64,000 nucleotides of DNA, taken from assembly GCF_036850765.1 (NCBI RefSeq), contig NC_089495.1, positions 197,416,847 to 197,480,846 of the forward strand, read 5' to 3'. The stretch's first letter is position 1; the number at the start of each line of letters is the position of its first letter. A program made the position numbers and the translations under genes. This document shows, in pieces, positions 10,250 through 22,040 of this stretch. The notes beneath the pieces were generated by a model that was not told the DNA's origin, ran no database searches, and saw nothing but the letters and a program-made list of their open reading frames with translations. The DNA is from Saccopteryx bilineata (taxonomy: Eukaryota; Chordata; Mammalia; Chiroptera; Emballonuridae).

Positions 10250-10500
10250 TTTCCTAAGCTTGCTCACCTTCCTGCTCCCACTTGTTGAACTCACCTGCCT
10301 CCGTGCATTTGTCCTCACGCAGATGCCCTTCCACCCCTCTCCACTCAACCCACCCTTCCAGGCCCTGTCCAAGCCCCATCTTCTCCGCAGTTCCCTCCCA
10401 CATCCCCCAAGCTGGACGCACTCGTGCATTTCTACATCATGCTTGGTACTCCTGTGGGGGGGGGATCTAACAACTTGGGGTATATCTTGGACTCGTTTCC
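10250..10500 (+). repeat. L2 LINE 3' relic
   Basis: Pyrimidine-rich text with CTTCCTGCTCCCACTTG, CCTCCGTGCATTTGTCCTCA and TGCCCTTCCACCCCTCTCC resembles the L2 3' region with its characteristic 'first-name, upper-case amount' style of short CT-rich words. Highly diverged. Confidence 0.4.
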
Positions 10501-10539
10501 TTTTCATATGCTTGTAAGGGCACACTGTATTCCGATCCA

Positions 10540-10720
10540 GGTTCCCCCAACATGTGAGCTGTGTGGCTTGAGGAAAGTTACACGACCTCTCTGAGCCTGT
10601 CTCCCCATTAATAAAATGAAGACTATACCGTCTACCTCCCAAATCGCTGGGGAGAAGGACGCAGAGCACATGGATAACTCACCAGCATGGTGTGTGGCAT
10701 ACAGAAGTCCCTCAGTGCGT
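10540..10720 (+). repeat. MIR SINE fragment
   Basis: GAGCTGTGTGGCTTGAGGAAAG, CACGACCTCTCTGAGCCTGTC, CCATTAATAAAATGAAGAC and GGCATACAGAAGTCCCTCAG follow the MIR core-to-tail order. Confidence 0.65.
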
Positions 10721-10751
10721 GTCAGTGTAGTGCGACCCTGCAGAGTGTCAG

Positions 10752-10870
10752 AGGGCGGGCTTGGGGTTAGACTAGCCGGGGTCACCCCCTGGTTCTACAA
10801 CATTCTAGTGTGTGACTTCAGACAAGCTGCACATCCTTTCTGCACCTGAGTTTCCTGCTCTAAATACGAG
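10752..10870 (+). repeat. Second MIR SINE fragment
   Basis: GGTTCTACAACATTCTAG, GTGTGTGACTTCAGACAAGC and GCACCTGAGTTTCCTGCTC form a second MIR core directly after the first. Confidence 0.55.
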
Positions 10871-10871
10871 A

Positions 10872-11490
10872 CTAAGAAGAGCTGCAGTGGGCTGGAGCCC
10901 CATCACCCCTCCCACATAAACTACCGCTTTGCAGGGGAGGGGCAAGGACAGACACTGAGACGGGAGGCAAATGAGCGCACGTCCGACTGCCGTGGCCGTG
11001 GCTGTGGTCGGTGCTGTGATGGAGTGCGGAATCAAAGGCAGGCATCCCTCCGATTGAAGGGCCGCCTAAAACCAACCAGTTCTGGGAGCTCCCACTGGGG
11101 GAGGGCCACGGCCATCCCCCCAAAGCCCCAGCAGTTTTTACTGAGCGCGGGCCTTCTGCCAGGTGCCAGCTACAGCACCCAGCTCTTGTCCTCCCGAAGT
11201 CGCCAGCCTGGGGCATGTGCAAGCACATAACCGCGTGGCTCCGTGCAGCAGCAGGGATCCGCCAGGGAACCGCGGCACAGGGCCGTGTCAGAGACAGGAC
11301 AGGCGAGCTGAGGCCGGGGGCAGAGAGCCCTGGCCAGGCTGTGGGCGGGGTGGCGCTAGGCTGGGCTCTCTGTGTTCTCATCTGCTAGAGCCACTGCCAT
11401 AGATCACAAATGTTAACGCTACCTCCCCGTGGTGAGGACTGGTCAGAGGTTTTGGCTTTCAGGCTGGTACTGAGCTGTATTTTAAAAACA
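10872..11490. other. GC-rich unassigned sequence, faint L2
   Basis: A 169-codon antisense frame (10872-11381) is low-complexity in Ala/Ser/Pro and has no domain. TACTGAGCGCGGGCCTTCTG and CTCTTGTCCTCCC around 11135-11200 look like a degenerate antisense L2. No CpG-island-like promoter with an exon could be supported. Confidence 0.3.
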
Positions 11491-11494
11491 GCCT

Positions 11495-11600
11495 AAAATG
11501 TGGTGTTCCATGGGCCTGAATTCCAGCCCTGGCTCAGCCTCTGCTACCTAAGTCACCCCGTCTCTCTGGACCTCGGTGCCACCATACTTCATAACTCGGA
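11495..11600 (+). repeat. MIR SINE fragment
   Basis: GAATTCCAGCCCTGGCTCAGC, AAGTCACCCCGTCTCTCTGG and ACCTCGGTGCCACCA follow the MIR core. Confidence 0.5.
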
Positions 11601-11619
11601 GTCAACAGTATGCACCTCT

Positions 11620-11822
11620 CCACAGACCCAGATAACAGTATGGTGGTTACCAGAGGGGCCGGGGGAGAAGGGAGAGGGGAGAGGATCAAATACATGGTGA
11701 TGGAAGGAGACTAGACTTTGTGGTGAGCCCACAAAGCAATACACAGATGCCGTATAATAGAATTGTATGCTTGAAACGTATATAATATTATTAATCAATG
11801 TCACTGCAGTAAAGTTCATTTA
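11620..11822 (+). repeat. LINE-1 3'UTR relic (L1M type)
   Basis: ACAGTATGGTGGTTACCAGAG, a G-rich block, AAATACATGGTGATGGAAGG, GAATTGTATGCTTGAAACG and AATCAATGTCACTGCAGTAA match the L1 3'UTR order including its end. It is only about 200 bp long, a 5'-truncated insertion. Confidence 0.7.
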
Positions 11823-11824
11823 AA

Positions 11825-11856
11825 ACACACACACACACACACACATACACACACAC
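11825..11856. repeat. (CA)n microsatellite
   Basis: CA dinucleotides with one AT interruption, growing from the tail of the preceding L1 fragment. Confidence 0.9.
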
Positions 11857-11859
11857 CTC

Positions 11860-12850
11860 CTGGCTGCTATGCAGACTAGGTTAAATAAATTCCATGGGCA
11901 CACAGGAGCTGGGGCACAGTGGTCCGTCGGAGGGCACACCTGAGAGAGCAATGGCCACAGTGGGGGGGACACTCAGTGAGAACATGAACGTGGACTGAGC
12001 TGATCTCTCATGTCACAGACAAAACACAGGCTTCCCGAGAGACGCATTTTGGATGGACGCTCGATGTGACTGCTGGGTGGCAGGGACTCCACTTGCTCTC
12101 CGACCTGTCTTAAGCTCCAAGGCCACACCCTCTCAGCGAACCCCTGCCCGAGCCAGCTCCAGAGACACCCCATCGGAGTCCCCGAGCTCTGACTAGGCTG
12201 GAACTCACGAACCAGTGACGGCCCCCACGGGCATCTGACCACAGAGTCTGAGCAGAGAGAAGGGTCAGTGTCTGCGCTCCAGACGGGTCCACGGCCATCA
12301 GTGAACCTCATTACATTCGCGTCACAGTTTTGATAGGATAAGTGGAAACCAAGCAGAAGTAGCCTTATCAAATAATTTAAACTTCTCATGGAATTTCTCA
12401 ACATAACAAAAGATCACCCAATACCAAACCATCTAATTTATCTAAAGTACTCTTTCCTGTTAAGATACACACAGCACACATAACCGGGTAGGGGTGAGGA
12501 GAAGGCGGGTGTTAACATAGAAGGTCCTGGTGCCTAACCTCTAGGTAGGTGCTGAGATCATCTCTTTCCCTGGCAGCCCCCTGGATCATCACTGTGGAGA
12601 GCACCTTCCATGAGGAGCCGTCACCATGAGGTCCAGAGCTTCGGACCCAATCTTCAAGAATTAGAAGGGCGAGAGAGCATGGACTCCTGCCATGGGAGCA
12701 AGTGTCATTGAACTGTGAGCTTTTATCCTCAAAAAAACCCCTAGTGTGTTGGTGCTGGTGTGCGTGCCCACTGTACTCCTACCCACCTGGGCTGTAGGTT
12801 CTATATTCGTGCAAATGAGGCACCCTGGTGGGGTAGGCAGCCTCTGACAC
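11860..12850. other. Unassigned sequence
   Basis: Frames of 62 and 143 codons on the minus strand have no recognisable domains. No transposon ends are seen. Confidence 0.3.
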
Positions 12851-12854
12851 GACC

Positions 12855-13405
12855 CCAGTGATGGCTGGTATTTGTTCTCTGGTGTTTACTTCCTGGTGAA
12901 ATAAATGCCTTCCCCTTGAGTGGGGGCTGGATCTTGTAACTTGCTTTTAATGGACAGAACATGGGCAACGTGGTGGGATGCCACTTCTGAGATCAGGTTA
13001 CAAGAGGCCACGCCTCCCTCTCTCTCTTTGGCACTCTCATTCTGGCGCTTGTATGCTCGCTCCGAGGAAGCAAGCTGGAGATGTTCACTCGGCGAGGAAC
13101 GGAGGATGGACTCCAGTCAACAGCCAGCAGGGAACTGCGGCCATCAGCCCAATGGTGTCCCAAAGAGTGATTCCCGCCCACAGACGGGTGAGCTGGGAGG
13201 CAGGTCAGGTGGTCGCACGCTGGTCGATCCTTCAGCTGAGACGGCAGCCTCGGCCAACACTTGACTGCAACCTTGACAGGCCCTAAAGCAAATCTTGGGT
13301 GGTGCCCAGATTCCTGACCAATGAAAAGTACGAGATAAAAAGGACATGTGTTCTAAGCTGCTAGGTTTGGGGGCGGACGTTCTGCAGCAACAGATAACTA
13401 GAGTA
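12855..13405 (+). repeat. MaLR-like LTR relic
   Basis: The text order is familiar from ancient mammalian LTRs: CTTGAGTGGGGGCTGGATC, ACTTCTGAGATCAGGTTACA, AACAGCCAGCAGGGAACTG, CAACCTTGACAGGCCC, ATTCCTGACCAATGAAAAG and a 3' end GCAGCAACAGATAACTAGAG. No internal viral genes accompany it. Confidence 0.5.
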
Positions 13406-13689
13406 CCTAGTGTACTGATTCTTAGGCCTCTGCAGACACAGAGAGCTCTTTTGGTTGCTACTGATAATGTGCTGGAACCTTCATTAGGACTAAGAGTCAG
13501 AAGTAATACACATAATTATCCTACGGGCAGCAACAGGGAAAAGGCACGACAAAGAAAATGAATCTGAAGGGCAAATAACCTTCTGACGTGTCACAGATAA
13601 CAGGAACCGGTAGTCCCCATGAGCGCATCCTGTGCACGGATACTCCCCAGGCCTGTCATCTTGTTTAACTGACACCACGCCCCCCCGTG

Positions 13690-13860
13690 ACATTGGCACT
13701 GCGCCAGTCCCGGCTTTACAGGTGAACAAACTGAGACTCAGAGAGGTTAAATAATTCATCTGAGCCCACACAGATAGGGCTGAAAACCTGGATTTTAACC
13801 CAGCCCTCTTGGGCTTCCTTCTCCACCACAGCATCATCACCCTGGCTAGGCTGCAAATGC
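13690..13860 (-). repeat. MIR SINE, antisense
   Basis: Antisense MIR words in order: TTTACAGGTGAACAAACTGAG, CAGAGAGGTTAAATAATTC, GCCCACACAGATAGGGCTG, TTCCTTCTCCACCACAGC. Confidence 0.7.
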
Positions 13861-14262
13861 GGTGGGAGCCTCTTCCAGCCCGAGAATGGGGGCCGGGGGC
13901 CCGCCCAGACTCCGTTGTCCACGCCCCCTGGTATGGAAGTGTGGCCATTCCGCAGGGAGCCCTCCGGATCTACGCATCCACGGCTGAGGCTGTGGGGTGA
14001 GAACAGCGTCAGCAAGTCTTCCGTGAGCCCCGTCATCACGCAATCGAAGCCACATGCATCGCCTTTTATTTAAACATTAATGCCAATAAAGAATGATCAG
14101 AAGAGGAATGAGACAAAAAGCCCCTGAGGCAAAGGGAACTGTAGCCTTGAAATCTATGGCAGGGAAGGCTGCTGAATTGATCATCTTACAGGGTTCGGTA
14201 TTCCAAGGATTTTTCAGATTCTTGGCCTTCCCGTACTTCCTCATTCAGACAACCTACCAAGT
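13861..14262. other. Unassigned sequence
   Basis: No gene or transposon is seen between the MIR and the hAT element. 14065-14260 is AT-richer. Confidence 0.3.
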
Positions 14263-14270
14263 CTCTAGGG

Positions 14271-14605
14271 CAGGGGTCCCCAAACTTTTTACACAGGGGA
14301 TCAGTTCACTGTCCCTCAGACCGTTGGAGGGCCGGACTATAAAAAAACTATGAACAAATCCCTATGCACACTACACATATCTTATTTTAAAGTAAAAAAA
14401 AAGGGGGGGGGGAACGAATACAATATTTAAAATAGAGAACAAGTAAATTTAAATAAACAAACTGACCAGTATTTCAATGGGAACTATGCTCCTCTCACTG
14501 ACCACCAGTGAAAGAGGTGCCCCTTCCGGGTGTGCGGCAGGGGGGCCGGATAAATGGCCTCAGGGGGCCGCATGCGGCCCGCGGGCTGTAGTTTGGGGAC
14601 CCCTG
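14271..14605. mobile_element. hAT non-autonomous element with perfect 8-bp target duplication
   Basis: Inverted ends CAGGGGTCCCCAAACT and AGTTTGGGGACCCCTG bound 335 bp. CTCTAGGG is duplicated exactly at 14263-14270 and 14606-14613. An internal A9G9 tract lies near 14393-14412. The subterminal CpG-rich block GCATGCGGCCCGCGGGC is shared with the element at 9648-9971, so the two probably used related transposases. No coding sequence. Confidence 0.9.
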
Positions 14606-14849
14606 CTCTAGGGAATGGTTCTATAGCAGGGATCTGATGGTGTAATCAAAACTCACTTCTCTGGCCTCATCCCCCCACGGCGGCCCCCCAACCGCACCTC
14701 CAGATGTCCTCTGTCCCCCATCCAGGTCAAACTCTGACTATGTCCTCTGGCTTCTATGACTGTTGCACTGTTTGGAATACAGCTCTGCGTTTGGCAAACA
14801 TCTGTTATGTTAGATATCATTTCTAGAAAAGCTTTTGTGCTATCATGCA

Positions 14850-15400
14850 TTAGTTACCTACTGCTGCATAACAAACTACCCCGAATGTAGCAGCTTGAAA
14901 ATAACAAGCATTTGTTATCTCACAGTTTCTGGGAGCAGCTTAAACCGGGTGTTTCCGGCTCAAGGTCTTTCTTGAGGTTACAGTCAAGGTGTCGGTAGGT
15001 CTGCTATCATCTTAAGGCTCAACAGGGACTGAAAGAGCCACTTCCAGGCTTGCTCGTGTGGTTGTGGATGGGCTTCATTTCTTTGTGGGCCACTGTAGGG
15101 TGGCCTCAGTTCCTCTCCACTCCCTGAGAGCACAGGACGGCTCACAACGTGGGGGTTTGTTTCCCTCAACACAAGAGATATATAGAGACAGAGATAGAAA
15201 CACATGCCACAGCCATTCTATAAATATAACCCCATCTCAGAAGCGGCATCCTATCGCTAACTACTGCCGTATTCTCTTCATCAGAAGCGAGTCTGTAAAT
15301 CCAGTCCATTCTCAAAAAGAGGGGACTCACACACGGATGTGAAAACCAAAAAGTGGGGGAATCACTGGAAGCAACCTTAGAGCTTGCCTGGGACACAGTC
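14850..15400. repeat. Ancient interspersed repeat, LTR-like (family unassigned)
   Basis: It opens with TTACCTACTGCTGCATAACA and continues with CTCACAGTTTCTGGGAGCAG, CAGTCAAGGTGTCGGTAGG, GGCCTCAGTTCCTCTCCAC and CTAACTACTGCCGTATTCTC. This series is familiar from an abundant old mammalian repeat. I cannot assign its class with certainty. Confidence 0.45.
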
Positions 15401-15404
15401 ACTT

Positions 15405-15940
15405 CTCATGAGTAAGACATTATATATTTTTATTTATCCATGTTCCTCTCCCACCTGATTGTGAGTACCTTAGAGGCAGTACTAAGTTTGACACCTGCTA
15501 GGAGCTTCAGTGGCAGGGAGTGGCCTGTTCCCTTCCTGCACACCGAACTGCTCTCCTGGTCCCCGCACCAGCACAGGGCACAGCAGTCCCTCTGTTGGTG
15601 GGCGTCTCCCCTTGGACGTTTTCCAAGAACTCCTCCTCCTCCTGTTCTCTTCCGGGTGACTGACTGGAGTAGAGACAGCTGGTCTTCTGGAAGAAAGCTC
15701 CCCGCCCAGGTGTATCTTAGGGTGACCATGACCTTTTGGCCAGACTGTTTACCCCCACCTCCTGACCCTTTCCGCAAGGACCCTGTCCCTCCTGGCACCT
15801 TTCCCTTCCCTCTCGATGCCGTGTCTCTCTCTTCTCTCCCCCACCCCAGGCCGACGCCGCTGAATCAGATTCCCGCCTGAAGGAAAGCCAGCAGTCCTGC
15901 CCCTCGGCGTGGTGGTGACGCACGTGGACGCTGGACGCGG
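15405..15940. other. Unassigned sequence
   Basis: A 146-codon plus-strand frame (15440-15880) and its antisense counterpart have no domain, and the region is pyrimidine-rich at its 3' end. No gene is supported. Confidence 0.3.
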
Positions 15941-15944
15941 ACTG

Positions 15945-16100
15945 CCGGGGTCAGAACCCCAGCTCTGCAGATGAGCTACCTCGGCCGAGTTCCTTAGTCA
16001 TTTCTCTCATCTGCAAAATCACGACAGGAAGAGTGTTCCTGTCTCGTCGTGTGGTGAAGATGATGAAACCCTGAGAGCACTGTCTGACACCGTGTTACAA
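15945..16100 (+). repeat. MIR SINE fragment
   Basis: CCCCAGCTCTGCAGATGAGC, GAGTTCCTTAGTCATTTCTC and ATCTGCAAAATCACGACAGG match MIR core and tail. Confidence 0.55.
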
Positions 16101-16189
16101 AGATGCTTGCGGAATGGATGAATGAGGGATGCCCCAGAATGACATTAATCAGCTGTCCCTGTAGAGCTCCGAATCATTTAGAAAATGCC

Positions 16190-16360
16190 TTCCTACGGAG
16201 CCCCGCCCTTCTTTGTAACCACAATGCAGTGAGAGGGTATTTATTATCATTTCACTGGGCAGAGGATGGAAGCAGAGCAAGGGTCAAGGTCTTGCCCAAG
16301 GCCGCACAGAGCGTTAGGGACAGAGCCCAGCCTCTCTCCACCACACGGGAGGGACAGCGC
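16190..16360 (-). repeat. MIR SINE, antisense
   Basis: TATTATCATTTCACTGGGC, AAGGTCTTGCCCAAGGCCGC and GGGACAGAGCCCAGCC follow antisense MIR order. Confidence 0.55.
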
Positions 16361-18502
16361 TCCTCCAAGCTCACGCCTGACAGCATTCTCCACTCACCGC
16401 ATCTCTCCTTCTCTCCTAAGAGCAAGTCAACAATGAAACGAGCCGCGCGAGGCCCCTGTGGATAGAGTCAGCTCACAGTCATCTCCTCCTTGGCAGGTTG
16501 ATTAGCCACAGAAACCTGGAGCTGCCTGCGAGCGCCGGGTGGGTAGGCGGGCGACCCTCTGCCGCCGTGAACCGGCTCAGACGTGGGGCCCAGATGGTGC
16601 TGTAAAGGCTCAGCTGGGACCCGCGTCTGCCCATCGTGAGGAACCCCCTCGCTGTCACCACGTACTAACTTCCTGTGTTTCCCTCTTCGTGGAGGCTCTA
16701 CAAGCAGCATTGTCACATCGGTTTGTCCTCTGAGAAACGGCAACCTAGACTGTGCTCCCACTTTGAGGGCGAGGATTGCTTCACTCTCTCTCCCTTTAAG
16801 TAGTTTTTTTTTTAAATTTATTTATCTTTTTCAAACATCACATGAGGAAGGTGTTAAAACTGGTGTAACAGCTCAACAGAACAAGTGTTCCAGATCTGGG
16901 GGAAGGATGAAGAAGGAGCCGGTCGGCACCCTTCCTCAGAACCCCCCCAACTTGATCATGGCGGATTAATCAAGTGCTCTGTGGCTGTGGTTAGCCAATG
17001 ACACCAGCCTCACAGATCTCTCTTCCTGCACTAAATCCCATGGGGTCATCTGGTCCCCTTGGCTGATGAAGAACCCTTAGACGAGAGGCACTGCCATCAT
17101 TCAGGGTGATTGTCTTCAAGCGATTGACCGACCTCTCGGGTCCTGGAGCTGGAACCGCCCTGTGGCTCTGGCAGACTTGCTAAACATTACAAGCACTGCA
17201 CCTGCCAGTGCGCTGGTTGAGAATCGCTTCGCTAACAATCCACCTCATCTCCAGCCTGTAGCTCAATGCCATCCTGAATTATTGATCTAACCCTGAATCC
17301 CCCGCCCCTGACTGGTGCCTGGTGATCATGAGTTCTGAAGGATGTGCGTGAAGGAGCATTCATCTCCTGAGGAATGATCTTTGAGGTCCCACCCAGCTCC
17401 AGCATGTAAAAACACTGTCAGCAAAGACAGAAAAGGAAAGCTATTAAACACACACACACACACACAATAACTCAACAAGGACAGCTGTTTGGGACCACTC
17501 AGATGAAGGCAAACAGACTTAAATATCTCAGCAGATTCTGAGGGGACCAGTAAGTTCACCCCTTAGTCAACAAACGTCCATGGTGATGAGCCTGAGTCAC
17601 CCAGAGACAGCTCGGTCTTGCTGAAGAAGGAGCTGCTGGTGTTGCACGATTAACCATGTTCACTACGGAACTCCCATGCTGCAGAGATGCTCTGTTGAAG
17701 CCTATAGCTGGTGACCAATAAAACCACAAGAAATTCAACCCAACTGGAATATTTTGGTATCTGCTATGCATCAGATACTGTGTGAGTTCTGATTCCCTGA
17801 GAGGTGGACACCAAGATGGGATTAGATTTGTAAGATTAGATTCTTGGAGAAAATGCCTATGGAAGATAAAGGGAACAAGGGTAGAGGGGGAGAGCCCTCA
17901 TTCAGAGATACAAGTTCGACACCCGTGGGAGAGGGAAGGCGGGATCGGGAAGGAATTGCTCAGGTCACATGCACTTCTGAGATAGTGTTGGCCAGGACAA
18001 TGGAAAGAACCCCGGCCAAGGCTGCCCCTCGGAGCAGCCTCAGGGTGAGCGAGACTAGTGTGGCTCTCGTATTCCTGAAGCGGTCAGTCTTGGGCTAGAA
18101 GCGGTCCAGGCCAGGGGAAGCTTGGCCACAGCCTGGGTGCCAGGGAACCTCTGAAGGCACAGCAAGGAGCTGCCTGTCCCCTGCACCAGGGTCTCGTGAA
18201 GGGAGTGGTACCTGTCCCCGGTGGCCACGGACACTCTTCTAAGTTCCAGAGGTACAGACCTGCATACAATCCAGTACTTCCCTCTGAAGAACTTTCTCTT
18301 CAGAGAAGATCACAAAGAATGAAAAATATCTGAGAAGGGACGACATAGCGGGACGGAAGGAGACGACAACTTACTTGGGCAAACGACCGTGACTCGGAGA
18401 AGCGATCAGAGGGGACACGACCACGGGTCCAAGTGTGGCGGCAACACAGCTGGAACGAGGCGGCAGGAGCCGGGTGACTGGATGGACTGCCCTGTGGATT
18501 TA
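16361..18502. other. Unassigned sequence
   Basis: No confident transposon or gene. (CA)9 occurs at 17448-17466. Small frames (60-97 codons) lack any domain. A short T run at 16804-16813 precedes AT-rich text that may be an old tail. 16960-17320 is repeat-poor. Confidence 0.3.
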
Positions 18503-18516
18503 AAAATCAAACTGCC

Positions 18517-18909
18517 GGCCCTGGCTGGTTGGCTCAGCGGTAGAGCGTCGGCCTGGCGTGCGGGGGACCCGGGTTCGATTCCCGGCCAGAGCACACAGGA
18601 GAAGCGCCCATTTGCTTCTCCACCCCCCCCCCTTCCTCTCTGTCTCTCTCTTCCCCTCCCGCAGCCAAGGCTCCATTGGAGCAAAGATGGCCCGGGCGCT
18701 GGGGATGGCTCCTTGGCCTCTGCCCCAGGCACTGGAGTGGCTCTGGTCGCGGCAGAGTGACCCCCCCCCCCGAGGGGCAGAGCATCGCCCCCTGGTGGGC
18801 AGAGCGGTGCCCCTGGTGGGCGTGCCAGGTGGATCCCGGTCGGGCGCTTGCGGGAGTCTGACTGTCTCTCCCCGTTTCCAGCTTCAGAAAAATACAAAAA
18901 AAAAAAAAG
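18517..18909 (+). mobile_element. Rhin-1 type SINE, copy 2
   Basis: Complete copy with box A (TTGGCTCAGCGGTAGAGCG), box B (GGTTCGATTCCC), the GGAGCAAAGATGGCCCGGG body and an A13 tail. Target duplications AAAATCAAACTGCC lie at 18503-18516 and 18910-18923. A C10 run in the body replaces the usual short C tract. CTCF-like words lie at 18786-18800 and 18808-18821. Same body variant as copy 1. Confidence 0.92.
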
Positions 18910-18923
18910 AAAATCAAACTGCC

Positions 18924-19699
18924 TCCATCTGTGAAGAGGGGGCCCCACAGGGGCCCTAAAATCAAAGCGTGCACGTTCGTAAAAGGGAGAACAGAAGGTG
19001 GAGGTGAGCCTGATCATCAAATCCCACAATTAAGGAACAAGGAGAGGGTGTCTTAGAGCAGATGGGGAAGAGCCTGCCCTACACTGAGGGCTGTCACCCT
19101 TTACAGCTAGTCAGAAGGATCTAAAGATGCCACAGCAGTGTCCCTGTCAGCGAACTCGACCAGGAGAGGAATTTTTTTCCATGCATATAAAATTTCCATA
19201 GGACAGAATGTACTTTTAAGGAAAAGTTAAAAAAAAAAAAAAAAAAAGCATGTTGAAGAAATCTCTCTGAAATAAATGGACTAATACCCTGCCTTCCTAA
19301 GCACCACTGAAATTCTCCCAGCTGATTTGCCAGAATGACTGTGCTCAGATACATGCAAAAGTGAAGAGAACTACTTGCTCCTACTCCAAATGGCTCCAAG
19401 GATTTCAGTTCTGAAATTGCCTTGTCCCCTTCTCCCTCCGCTAGCAAATACTCAGTGGATCCTTCTTCCAGCTTTCAACGCATTGGCTTATAGGAAATTT
19501 AGACACATTATCGCTCCTAGCTCCTCTGGGGCGGAAGACCTGCCAATGGTTCTCATCGGAATTATGTTTAAAATGGGACAGGAATGCTCCAAATGAAGAA
19601 CTGAGGGTCTCCTCCGTGAGTCAGTGGATTAAGCCGCTAGGAGTCCATGAATTTGATGGCATCAACTTGTTCACAAACATGAGGGGTTTTTTTGTTTGT

Positions 19700-19730
<31 letters not shown>

Positions 19731-20430
19731 GTGCGATGCTGGAGGGATGGGTATTGTTTACTTCTGCCTTGGTTCTGAGATGCATTCTAGATAACTGAGA
19801 TAGCTGAGCCAGTAACTGCTGGATGAACGAGGTCCCAGATGACGCGCCACAACGGACAGTTAAGTTAGGATAGTTAGAACTTCGCTATCCCACGAATATT
19901 CCTGGGTTCCCAACTTGCAGCACCCCAAGGGGCCTGGACACCCCATCTCGCCTGTGGAAGCGGACTGGCTGGGGAGGGGGCGTTGGCACTACCACTGACA
20001 CTGCCTCCCGGCTCCGACATTGGACCTCATCCCTTGCTGCAGCCCCGGTGGTCAGCTCGGAGTCCTGCTCCCATCAGCCTCCCTGGCTCCAGCTCTCCAC
20101 CCTGTTCTGGTGGAAGAGTATCCCGTGTCCCCCTATCATTTAGCAACTCAAAATGAGACCCTGTTCTACTTGGGCTTTCTCATTTCCTCGTATCATTTCC
20201 AGCTAACCCTTTCTGACCCGACCAAGAAAACTTACGCTCAATCCTTCCGACGGCTCATATGTCGGCTTCCTCCACACCTCCCCTTGGGGCATGCGCGTGT
20301 TCCGGGAAGAATACGCATCCCCCTCTCCTCTGTCCATCTGGGCTCCTCTCCTTCTTCAACTCCCTCCTCAAGCCCATCCTCTCTCAGAATAGCTGGTCCA
20401 GCTCAGTTAACTCTCTAGCCCCTTTGCATG
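18924..20430. other. Unassigned sequence with A and TG runs
   Basis: A19 occupies 19229-19247, possibly the tail of a degenerate retroposon, but no body is recognisable upstream. (TG)n lies at 19700-19733. No gene is supported. Confidence 0.3.
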
Positions 20431-20434
20431 TGGA

Positions 20435-20525
20435 AAAAACATTGATGTTGAAGTCAAGAGGAACTGGGTTCTAGTCCCAATGTTACCACCAACTAGCTAA
20501 GAGGTGAGTCACTTGTTAAAACTTT
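20435..20525 (+). repeat. MIR SINE fragment
   Basis: GTCAAGAGGAACTGGGTTCTAG, TGTTACCACCAACTAGC and AGAGGTGAGTCACTTGTTAA match the MIR core. Confidence 0.5.
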
Positions 20526-20589
20526 TAAAAATACTTTGTCCTTAGCTAGAAAAGAATTTAAACACCGACACCTTGTCCAACCCTAGCAG

Positions 20590-20840
20590 AGGCGACGTGG
20601 CATGGTCTGGTTGAGTGGTTGGCCCCCTGGAGTCAAATTGCAAATTGCAAGAGTTGAATCTTGGTGTTATCACATTGAGCCAGTTATGGAGTTTCTCTAA
20701 AGCCTTGATTTGCTCATCTGTGAGGTGGGCTGACAGCTGTACCCCCAGAGTTGCGAGGACCACAAAGGGAGATCCTCCATGCAAGCCCCTGGCAGAGGAT
20801 CAGCGTGGTGCAACTGCTCAGCCAATGCCAGCGGTTAGTG
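20590..20840 (+). repeat. MIR SINE
   Basis: TGGCATGGTCTGGTTGAGTGG (head), TTGAATCTTGGTGTTATCAC, TTGATTTGCTCATCTGTGAG and GTTGCGAGGACCACAAAGG are in MIR order. Near full length, diverged. Confidence 0.6.
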
Positions 20841-20849
20841 GTAGCGTCA

Positions 20850-21397
20850 CCACCTACCTCGCCAGGTGAATGTGAAAACAAGTGAGACATGAGAACGCTG
20901 CAGCTGGCAGGGGCCAGCTGGCGAGGCTCCGTTATCTAATATTAGGAGCTTTGAAACAGTTTGATGACAAATTAGCAGCTTGAAATCGGCCGTGAGGTTG
21001 AGTGTTTCACTACAAAGAGCAGCAAATGCCACAGAGGCGTGTGGGCAGTTCTTTTTTGAGGGGGGCGGGGGGGCTTTCTTTTTTCTTTTTCTCAGAGCAA
21101 ACTATTTACTGGCACATCATTGCATTGAACTGTACTGGAACACAGTAGAGAGACCTAGAGAAACTGGGGGGGGGGGTCAGGGGGGAGGGACAGAAAGAGA
21201 GAGATGCTTCCTGTCATTTGAATTATACTAAGACTCTCCCCAAGTCCCACCCTCCTACAGTACAATTCCTGCCATAATCTGTTCCTCCCCCCAATTCCCA
21301 CCTGTGGTAAAGCAGCCCAACCTCCGGTTCACCTCACTAGTGGAGGGGCGCCATCTAGTGACAGAAACGGTAATACAGCTTCTCATCTTCACTACCA
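20850..21397. other. Unassigned sequence with low-complexity tracts
   Basis: T- and G-rich tracts occur at 21050-21090 and 21165-21190. No gene. Includes the CTCF-like site at 21346-21363. Confidence 0.3.
21346..21363 (-). promoter_or_regulatory. CTCF-core-like site outside SINEs
   Basis: On the minus strand this reads TGTCACTAGATGGCGCCC, a good match to the CCACYAGATGGCGC class of CTCF cores with one mismatch (T for C at the first position). Confidence 0.4.
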
Positions 21398-21635
21398 CAG
21401 GGATCCTCGGCACAGACTACCACCTGGAGGCCGAATCTGGCCCTCTGCCTGATTTTGTAAATAAAGTTTTATTGGCACACAGCCACACCCATTCATTTAC
21501 AAATAACGGATGGCTGTTTGTTTGTTTTTTCACTACAATGGCAGAGGTGAGCTGCTGTGACAGAGACAGTCTGGCCTGCAAAGTCTCAAATACTGACTAC
21601 CTGGCCCTTTACAGAAGAAGTTTGCTGACCCCCAA
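21398..21635 (-). mobile_element. Ancient hAT-Charlie type non-autonomous element
   Basis: Same family as 2451-2668. It shares TTTTGTAAATAAAGTTTTAT, GGCACACAGCCACACCCATT and the end GAAGAAGTTTGCTGACCCCC. It is the better preserved of the two. Orientation is nominal. Confidence 0.65.
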
Positions 21636-21639
21636 CCCA

Positions 21640-21865
21640 CAGAACAGTTGTGTAAGCTGCTTTCGTTACATTTAATGAAAGACCTTGATCCTTAGACTGC
21701 TGGCTCCATGGCATTTGATTTCCTATTGTTGTACACATAGATCGTTTCCAATAGCCCCAGTCTAAACAGTGCAGGAGTGAATCAGTTATCATTTCGTCAA
21801 AAGAAAATGTTGAGGTGTCTCTAAGGTGAAGAGCTCACTCTGCCACCAGAAGAAAAGTGTTCACA
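21640..21865. other. Unassigned sequence
   Basis: A short interval between the hAT relic and the MIR. Nothing recognised. Confidence 0.3.
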
Positions 21866-21869
21866 GCAT

Positions 21870-22005
21870 GTCCCTTCTGGTCACAGCCTGTGGGATTTGA
21901 GGCAAAGCACTAATGCTTCCTGAGCCTCAGCTCCTCCATCTGTGAAGTGGGACTAATTGTATTCGATGCCTCCTTGGTTTGTTGTGGGGAGCAAATGAGA
22001 TCATT

Positions 22006-22040
<35 letters not shown>

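Noticed and set aside
10175..10669. 164-codon minus-strand ORF
   Set aside because: It spans L2 and MIR relics and has no domain.
10872..11381. 169-codon minus-strand ORF
   Set aside because: Low-complexity composition, no domain, no start context; overlaps degenerate L2-like text.
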